NCBI RefSeq assembly: GCF_018274385.1
Contig: NZ_JAAFYZ010000023.1
Span: 1 to 64,000 of the forward strand
DNA: 64,000 nucleotides
Source of the DNA: Catenulispora pinistramenti
GTDB lineage: Bacteria > Actinomycetota > Actinomycetes > Streptomycetales > Catenulisporaceae
Direction: 5' to 3'
This document shows, piece by piece, positions 59,232 to 64,000 of this stretch. How positions within the stretch are numbered: position 1 is the stretch's first letter; each line of letters begins with the position of its first letter. Under the pieces are notes generated by a model. That model saw only the letters and a list, made by a program, of their open reading frames with translations. It was not told where the DNA came from and did not search any database. Position numbers and translations under genes: made by a program.

Positions 59232-60251
59232 ATGGCGAATCAGACATATATCAGAGGGCTGATCGAGCAGGAGTCCCGGAGCACCGATCCCCTCCTGGAC
59301 TGGTGGCATCCGGTCGGCTGGTCGGCCGACTTCGGGGAGCAGCCCACGCAGGTGGTGCTGCTCGGCCGGGCGCTCGCGGTCTGGCGGGACGCCGACGGCG
59401 CCGCCCGCTGCTTTCGCGACCTGTGCGTTCACCGGGGCACGGCGCTCTCGCTCGGGAAGGTCTCCGACGGCAAGCTCGCCTGCGCCTACCACGGCTGGAC
59501 CTACGACGGCCGCGGGAAGTGCCTGGCCATCCCGCAGCTGGCCGCGGACGCGCCGGTCCCGGCCTCGGCGCGGGCGCTCGTCTTCGCCTGCGAGGAGCGT
59601 TACGGACTGGTCTGGGTGTGTCTGGGAACGCCCCGCGCGCCGATCCCGGACTTCCCCGAGTGGGACGCTCCCGGGTTCCGGCACGCCGCCTGCCCGCCCT
59701 ATGCCTGGCAGTGCGCCGCACCGCGGATGGTGGAGAACTTCACCGACTTCGGGCACCTCGGCTGGCTGCACGACGGACTGCTCGGCAGCCGCGACGACCT
59801 GGAGGTCCCCGACCACGCGGTCCAGACCGAGGACGGCACGCTGCGGTACTCGCTCACCATGCGGGTCCCGGCCGCCGAGGGGATCAACGACTTGTCGGGC
59901 CCGAACGGGCTGATGACCAACGACTACGTGCTGTCCCTGCCGCACGCCATCCACCTGCGCAGCCGCTACCACGACACCGGCCGCAGCCGGGTGCTCTTCT
60001 TCGCGGTGCGCCCCGACAGCGCGACCGTCTCGACCGGATTCTGCTACCAGTCCCGGGACTTCGATCTCGACGGCGACGACCGTCGCTACGTGGAGTTCCA
60101 GGAGACGCTCGCCGAGCAGGACCGAGTCGTGGTCGAGAGCCAGCGGCCCGAGGAGCTGCCGCTGGACCTGGCCGACGAGCTGCACCTGAAGTTCGACCGG
60201 GTGGCCGTCGCCTATCGCAAAGCCCTGTCCGCGTACGGCCTGCTCACCTGA
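59232..60251 (+). CDS. Rieske non-heme iron oxygenase
   Basis: 339 residues, ATG after GAGGAGGAC. Rieske [2Fe-2S] ligands in RDLCVHRGTALSLG (C-x-H) and LACAYHGWTYDG (C-x2-H). The mononuclear iron site is in ENFTDFGHLGWLHDGLLG (D-x2-H-x4-H). Of the vanillate-demethylase/aromatic-oxygenase-like single-alpha type. It needs a reductase, not encoded in the window. Likely hydroxylates, desaturates or cleaves an intermediate of the cluster; such enzymes also modify guanidine-type metabolites such as saxitoxin. Confidence 0.9.
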   Translation: MANQTYIRGLIEQESRSTDPLLDWWHPVGWSADFGEQPTQVVLLGRALAVWRDADGAARCFRDLCVHRGTALSLGKVSDGKLACAYHGWTYDGRGKCLAIPQLAADAPVPASARALVFACEERYGLVWVCLGTPRAPIPDFPEWDAPGFRHAACPPYAWQCAAPRMVENFTDFGHLGWLHDGLLGSRDDLEVPDHAVQTEDGTLRYSLTMRVPAAEGINDLSGPNGLMTNDYVLSLPHAIHLRSRYHDTGRSRVLFFAVRPDSATVSTGFCYQSRDFDLDGDDRRYVEFQETLAEQDRVVVESQRPEELPLDLADELHLKFDRVAVAYRKALSAYGLLT

Positions 60252-60280
60252 GCCGGGCTCAGCCAACCGGAGGGAGAACG

Positions 60281-61123
60281 ATGTCTGGGAATCCGATACC
60301 GCAGGCCGCGCCGGCGGCCCCGGCCGTGTCCCGAGCACTGTACGTGCCGCAAGCCTGCACGGAGGCCTCGGCGGTCGTCTACGGCGTGGGACACGCCGGA
60401 GCCGGCGCGGCCTCGTGGAAGCCCGTCGCCGCCGGGCTCGGGCCGGCCGCCGAGATCCGGGCCTACCGGCTGCCCGGCCGCGACAACCGGCTGCGCGAAC
60501 CGCCGCACGCCTCGGTCCAGGCGGCGGCGGCCGAGCTGGCCGCGGCGGTCGTGGAGCGCTGGCGGGAGGACGGCCGGCCGTACCTGATCGCCGGGATCTG
60601 CTCCGGCGCGCTCATCGGGCGCGTGGCCCTGAGCGTGATCGCCTCGGCCGCACCGGACGCCGCGGCCGGCGCGCTCGGCCTGCTGGCGGTGGACCAACCG
60701 GCGCCGGGCGCGCCCGAGCCGCCGCTGTCCGGGCTGCCGACCGCCGAGCTGCGGCGCTGGCTGGACGAGCACGGGGACACCCCGTCCCGCGTGCTCGGCG
60801 ACGACCGGCTGTTCGCGTTCTTCGAACCCGCCCTGCGCGGTGATCTGCGGATGGCCGAGGACTACACGCACCGCCTGGAACCGCTGGACGTGCCGCTGCT
60901 GCTGGTGCGGGCCGCCGGGCAGAGCGAGGCCGACATCGACCTGGCCGGCTGGCGGCAGGACGCGGCCGGTCCGGTGCACGTCCTGGGCGCCGTCGCGCCG
61001 GGCGGGCTGCTGGCCACCCGGCCGGACGACCTGGCCGACGTTCTGGGCGCGGCGCTGGCGGCGGTCGGGCAGGTGGCGGTGGGTTCGCCTCCGCCATCCT
61101 CGCCGGGGAGGCCGGCGTGGTGA
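60281..61123 (+). CDS. Type II thioesterase-like protein (second), GICSG active site
   Basis: 280 residues from ATG 60281 (GGAGGGAGAACG upstream). Same hydrolase family as 54421-55203: VVYGVGHAGAGAASWKPVAAGLG, EIRAYRLPGRDNRL, and the elbow LIAGICSGALIGRVAL with Ser after Cys in place of the usual GHSMG. The Asp/His end is poorly conserved (AGQSEADIDLAGW..., no clear GGH), so activity may differ. It might act as a release or transfer enzyme on a particular carrier protein. Confidence 0.8.
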   Translation: MSGNPIPQAAPAAPAVSRALYVPQACTEASAVVYGVGHAGAGAASWKPVAAGLGPAAEIRAYRLPGRDNRLREPPHASVQAAAAELAAAVVERWREDGRPYLIAGICSGALIGRVALSVIASAAPDAAAGALGLLAVDQPAPGAPEPPLSGLPTAELRRWLDEHGDTPSRVLGDDRLFAFFEPALRGDLRMAEDYTHRLEPLDVPLLLVRAAGQSEADIDLAGWRQDAAGPVHVLGAVAPGGLLATRPDDLADVLGAALAAVGQVAVGSPPPSSPGRPAW

Positions 61124-61401
61124 CCCCGATTCCGCACGATCCCTCGATTCCCGCAACCCCGTCCATCCTTTCCAGCTCTTCCAGCCCTTACATCCCTTCC
61201 AGCCCTTCGATTCCCGATGCCGCCGACTCCGCCTCGGTGGCAACCGTCTACGGGCTCTTCGCCCAGGCGGCCGAGCGGACCCCCGACGCACCGGCCCATG
61301 TGGACCCCTCAGGGGCCGTCGTCAGTTACCGCGAGTTGTTCCGCATCACGACCCAGCTGGCCGAACTCATCAAGGAGCCGCATCATGATCGTCAACCGTA
61401 G
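61120..61401 (+). CDS. N-terminal fragment of an NRPS adenylation domain as a separate small gene
   Basis: 93 residues from GTG 61120 (GTGA overlap with the thioesterase stop). After a Ser/Pro-rich stretch, VYGLFAQAAERTPDAPAHVDPSGAVVSYRELFRITTQLAELI is the start of an adenylation domain up to and including motif A1 ('LxYxELxxxxxxLAxxL'). The reading frame then ends. The rest of an adenylation domain, starting just before motif A2, resumes at 62646 after the DUF3326 gene. Together the two pieces would make one complete domain, so this looks like a split adenylation enzyme. Confidence 0.75.
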   Translation: MTPIPHDPSIPATPSILSSSSSPYIPSSPSIPDAADSASVATVYGLFAQAAERTPDAPAHVDPSGAVVSYRELFRITTQLAELIKEPHHDRQP

Positions 61402-62665
61402 GCACGTCCTGGACCGGTCCGAGGCGGGCGACGTCGACCGGCTGCTGGCCGCGGTCGCCGAGCGGGTCGGGGGCGAGCCGCTGCGCTGGTACGTCAGCGC
61501 CGCCGACGCCCGGGAGATAGTGATCGACAGCACCGAGTACGCCGGAGAGCTGCCCGTCGTCCCGGCGCGCCGGCCGCTGCCGCCGACCGGCGCCGACGTC
61601 GTGGTGAGCCTGATCCCCACCGGCATCGGCTGCGAGATCGGCGGCTACGCCGGCGACGCCGGGCCGGCCACCGCGCTGCTGGCGGCCGCCGCCGACGTGC
61701 TGGTCACCAACCCCAACGCGGTCAACGCCTCCAACTTCATCGCCACCGACGAGCGGGTGCTCTACACCGAGGGCTCGTGCATCGACGCCTTCGTGCGCGG
61801 CGAGGTCAACCTCTACCGGCCGCGCGCCAACCGGGTCGGGCTGATCGTGGAGAAGGCCTCGCCGGAGGCCGTGGAGCACGTCATCAACGTGGTCAACACC
61901 GTGCGCGCGGTGCACGGCGTGGACATCGTCGACGTGCTGGTCACCGAGGAGCCGATCGGCTCCTACTGCGAGCGCACCGAGGCCGGCGCCTACGTCGGCG
62001 CCGTCGAGCGGCCGGACGTGCTGCTGGCGTCGGCGCGGAAGCTGCTGGACCGTGGAGCCACCGCGATCGCGGTCACCACCAACGTCCAGGACCTGCCCTC
62101 GGAGGACTACGCGAGCCACTTCGCGGGCAAGCACCCGAACCCGGTCGGCGGGGCGGAGGCGGTGATCTCGCACCTGATCGTCAAGGCGCTCGGGGTGCCG
62201 GCGGCGCACGCGCCGATGATGAACGTCAAGGGCCTGCCGCTGGATCTCGGGGTCGTGGACGCGCGCGGTGCCGGTGAGTTCGTCTCCATCAGCGGCCTGG
62301 CCTGCGTGCTGATCGGGCTGCGCAACGCGCCGCAGATCCTGCCCGAGCGCACCGCCTCCCGGTTGGCCGCCGGCTTCGGTGTCGAGGACGTCGTCGCGGT
62401 GGTGGCCCCGGCCGGCGCGCTGGGCGGGGTGCCGGTCCTGGAGGCGGCGCGGCGCGGCATCCCGGTCATCGCGGTGCGCGACAACGCCACCATCCTCGAC
62501 GTCGGGGTCCAGGCGCTGGGCCTGGCCGACGTCATCGAGGTGGGCGGCTATCCGGAGGCCGCGGGCGTGATCCTGGCGCTGCGCAAGGGGATCGCGCTGG
62601 ACACGGTGGTCCGGCCGATGACGAGCTTCGGGCGCGAGGCGCGCTATGACCACGCCGCCGGCTGA
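61385..62665 (+). CDS. DUF3326-family protein lying within a split adenylation domain
   Basis: 426 residues from ATG 61385 (AAGGAG upstream), overlapping the preceding fragment by 17 bases and the following adenylation gene by 20. I recognise the conserved blocks of DUF3326: VVVSLIPTGIGCEIGGYAGDAGPATALLAAAADVLVTNPNAVNASNF, GSCIDAFVRGEVNLYR, HPNPVGGAEAVISHLIV, and FGVEDVVAVVAPAGALGGVPVLEAARRGIPVIAVRDN. Function unknown in general. Gly-rich loops suggest a nucleotide- or cofactor-binding fold. Its presence in a purine-degrading NRPS locus is a clue to its role. Confidence 0.8.
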   Translation: MIVNRRHVLDRSEAGDVDRLLAAVAERVGGEPLRWYVSAADAREIVIDSTEYAGELPVVPARRPLPPTGADVVVSLIPTGIGCEIGGYAGDAGPATALLAAAADVLVTNPNAVNASNFIATDERVLYTEGSCIDAFVRGEVNLYRPRANRVGLIVEKASPEAVEHVINVVNTVRAVHGVDIVDVLVTEEPIGSYCERTEAGAYVGAVERPDVLLASARKLLDRGATAIAVTTNVQDLPSEDYASHFAGKHPNPVGGAEAVISHLIVKALGVPAAHAPMMNVKGLPLDLGVVDARGAGEFVSISGLACVLIGLRNAPQILPERTASRLAAGFGVEDVVAVVAPAGALGGVPVLEAARRGIPVIAVRDNATILDVGVQALGLADVIEVGGYPEAAGVILALRKGIALDTVVRPMTSFGREARYDHAAG

Positions 62666-64000
62666 CCAGGCCGTCGTCGGGGTGCTGGCGGTGCCCGGCC
62701 GCGGCGCGCTGAGCGGGATGCTCGGCGCGCTGGCGGCCGGCGCCGCCTTCCTGCCGCTGGACCCGAAGCTGCCGGACTCGCGCCTGGACTTCATGGTCGC
62801 GGACGCGGGGGTGCGGACGGTGCTCGCGGACCGGGCCGGTCTGGCGCGGGCCCGGGGGATCGCGCAGCGGGCCGCTGACGGGGTCCGGGTGATCGCCATT
62901 CCGGACGGGGCCGGCGACGACAGCCGCGGTGCCGACGATCCGATCGCAGACTTCGACGGTCCCCGCCTCGCCGACGCCGACGACTTGGCTTACGTCATCT
63001 ACACCTCGGGATCCACCGGAGCGCCCAAGGGCGTGGCCGTCACCCACGGGAATCTGGTCCCGCTGATGGCGTGGAGCACGGCCCACTTCGGGCTGGGCCC
63101 GGGCACCAGTGTCGTCCAGAACCTCAACCCGGCCTTCGACTTCGGCGTCTGGGAGATGCTCACCACGGTCTGCACCGGCGGGACGCTGTACTTCCCGGGG
63201 CCGCTCGGCGAGGTCACGCCCGGCGCGTTCGCCCGCGCGCTGGCCGAGTGGGGCATCGACACCCTGCACACCACCCCGGGCTTCTTCGCCGAACTCGTCG
63301 CCGCCGGCCACCGGCTGGACACCTTGCGCCAGGTGCACCTCGGCGGCGAGAAGGTGACCGGCGCGCTGGTGACTCAGGCCGCTGCGGTACTCACCCCCGA
63401 CTGCCTGATCCACAACGGCTACGGACCGACCGAGACCGCGGTCAACTGCGCGATCCACGTCGTGGACCGCGCCCGGATCGCCGAGGGCGATCCGGTGCCG
63501 ATCGGCGTCGCGTCGGCCGAGAACGTCCTCTACGTCCTGTCACAGGAGTACGAACCCGTACCCGACGGCGAGACCGGCGAGCTGTACGTCGGCGGCCCGG
63601 CTGTCGCCCGCGGCTACGGAGGGCTTCGAGGGCTGACGGCGGAGCGGTTCCTGCCGGACCCGTACTCCGGACGGCCCGGCGCGCGCATGTACCGCACGGG
63701 GGACCTGGTCCGCAGGCTGCCGGACGGCGCGATCGACTACCTCGGCCGCGTCGACCACCAGGTGAAGGTGCGTGGGCACCGGCTCGAGCTCGGGGAGATC
63801 GAGGCTGTGCTCACCGCCTGCCCGGGCATCTCGGCGGCGACCGTGGTCGCGGTGCCGGTTGCCGGTCGGTCTGGGGCGACGCGGCTGGTCGGCCACGTGG
63901 TGCCCGCGGTGGCGACCGCCGGCCAATCGATGCCGTCGGCACTGGATGAGGAACTCCTCGCGCGAGTGCGTGCCTTCGCCACCGAGCGGCTGCCGAGCTA
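62646..64000 (+). CDS. NRPS adenylation domain lacking its N-terminus; continues past the window
   Basis: At least 451 residues from ATG 62646. Begins with QAVVGVLAVPGRGALSGMLGALAAGAAFLPLDP (motif A2), then A3 YVIYTSGSTGAPKGVAV, A4 FDFGVWEM, A5 NGYGPTE, A6 GELYVGGPAVARGY, A7 YRTGDLVR and A8 GRVDHQVKVRGHRLELGEIE. Motif A1 is missing and is supplied by 61120-61401. A hand alignment to the Phe-activating domain gives specificity positions D-F-W-H-H-G-G-V-N. The D-F-W...G.V part recalls Thr-type codes, but this is uncertain. Carrier and condensation domains, if any, lie to the right of the window. Confidence 0.9.
   Translation, partial: MTTPPADQAVVGVLAVPGRGALSGMLGALAAGAAFLPLDPKLPDSRLDFMVADAGVRTVLADRAGLARARGIAQRAADGVRVIAIPDGAGDDSRGADDPIADFDGPRLADADDLAYVIYTSGSTGAPKGVAVTHGNLVPLMAWSTAHFGLGPGTSVVQNLNPAFDFGVWEMLTTVCTGGTLYFPGPLGEVTPGAFARALAEWGIDTLHTTPGFFAELVAAGHRLDTLRQVHLGGEKVTGALVTQAAAVLTPDCLIHNGYGPTETAVNCAIHVVDRARIAEGDPVPIGVASAENVLYVLSQEYEPVPDGETGELYVGGPAVARGYGGLRGLTAERFLPDPYSGRPGARMYRTGDLVRRLPDGAIDYLGRVDHQVKVRGHRLELGEIEAVLTACPGISAATVVAVPVAGRSGATRLVGHVVPAVATAGQSMPSALDEELLARVRAFATERLPS

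Overview
The window is high-GC, densely coded DNA with frequent GTG starts, ATGA/GTGA stop-start overlaps, twin-arginine and lipobox signal peptides, SARP, LacI, WYL and MarR regulators and a secondary-metabolite locus. Together these point to a filamentous actinobacterium (Streptomyces/Catenulispora-like chromosome). I see no rRNA, tRNA, CRISPR array or replication origin.

Layout, left to right. 0-1.2 kb: an IS1182-type transposase cut by the window edge, plus an IS5-type remnant. 1.2-2.9 kb: WYL regulator facing a VOC-fold protein with a palindromic operator. 3.2-8.8 kb: complete branched-chain amino acid ABC operon (substrate-binding protein, two permeases, two ATPases), then a SARP/NB-ARC regulator and a GNAT enzyme. 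11.7-15.5 kb: an unusual three-gene cassette: a two-helix membrane protein, an 816-residue STAND-like protein with a degenerate nucleotide site, and a lipoprotein. The first two share a short RHIM/amyloid-like motif. 16-17.6 kb: secreted ricin-type lectin and an acetyl-xylan-esterase-like hydrolase. 17.7-28.9 kb: a LacI-controlled carbohydrate locus (enolase-superfamily dehydratase, sugar ABC importer, Tat-exported glycosidase-like protein, FAD oxidoreductase with a C-terminal beta-domain, uronate-dehydrogenase-like SDR).

29-35.8 kb: a decaying dormancy/hypoxia-type island. It has DoxX, two tandem-domain universal stress proteins, a lipoyl-less E2 acyltransferase, a stand-alone dimerisation-domain-like peptide, and remnants of a DevS-type kinase, a P-type ATPase, a PRC-barrel protein and a third stress protein. 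Copies of a GGGACCTTCGGCCC-type box are scattered upstream of these genes. 35.9-40.4 kb: a lipase-like hydrolase, an ABC-2 exporter and a two-component system. 40.5-42.3 kb: non-coding repeats forming a large inverted repeat of about 560-bp arms around a 39-bp minisatellite. 42.3-51.1 kb: S53 peptidase with a secreted partner, LtrA, FUSC/MarR pair, MTHFR-like protein, aldo/keto reductase.

51.1-64 kb: the edge of an NRPS-type biosynthetic cluster (MBL-fold enzyme with a coupled HTH protein, MbtH, two type II thioesterases, split adenylation domain). It contains a contiguous set of purine-degradation enzymes: LOG phosphoribohydrolase, guanine deaminase, urate oxidase, OHCU decarboxylase and an allantoate/N-carbamoyl amidohydrolase, plus a Rieske oxygenase and a DUF3326 protein. 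The DUF3326 gene sits exactly inside what would be one adenylation domain. I infer that a purine is oxidised and opened to supply a building block for a peptide-like product. This cluster and the RHIM-like cassette are the two most novel items. All calls come from reading sequence; no database search was run.
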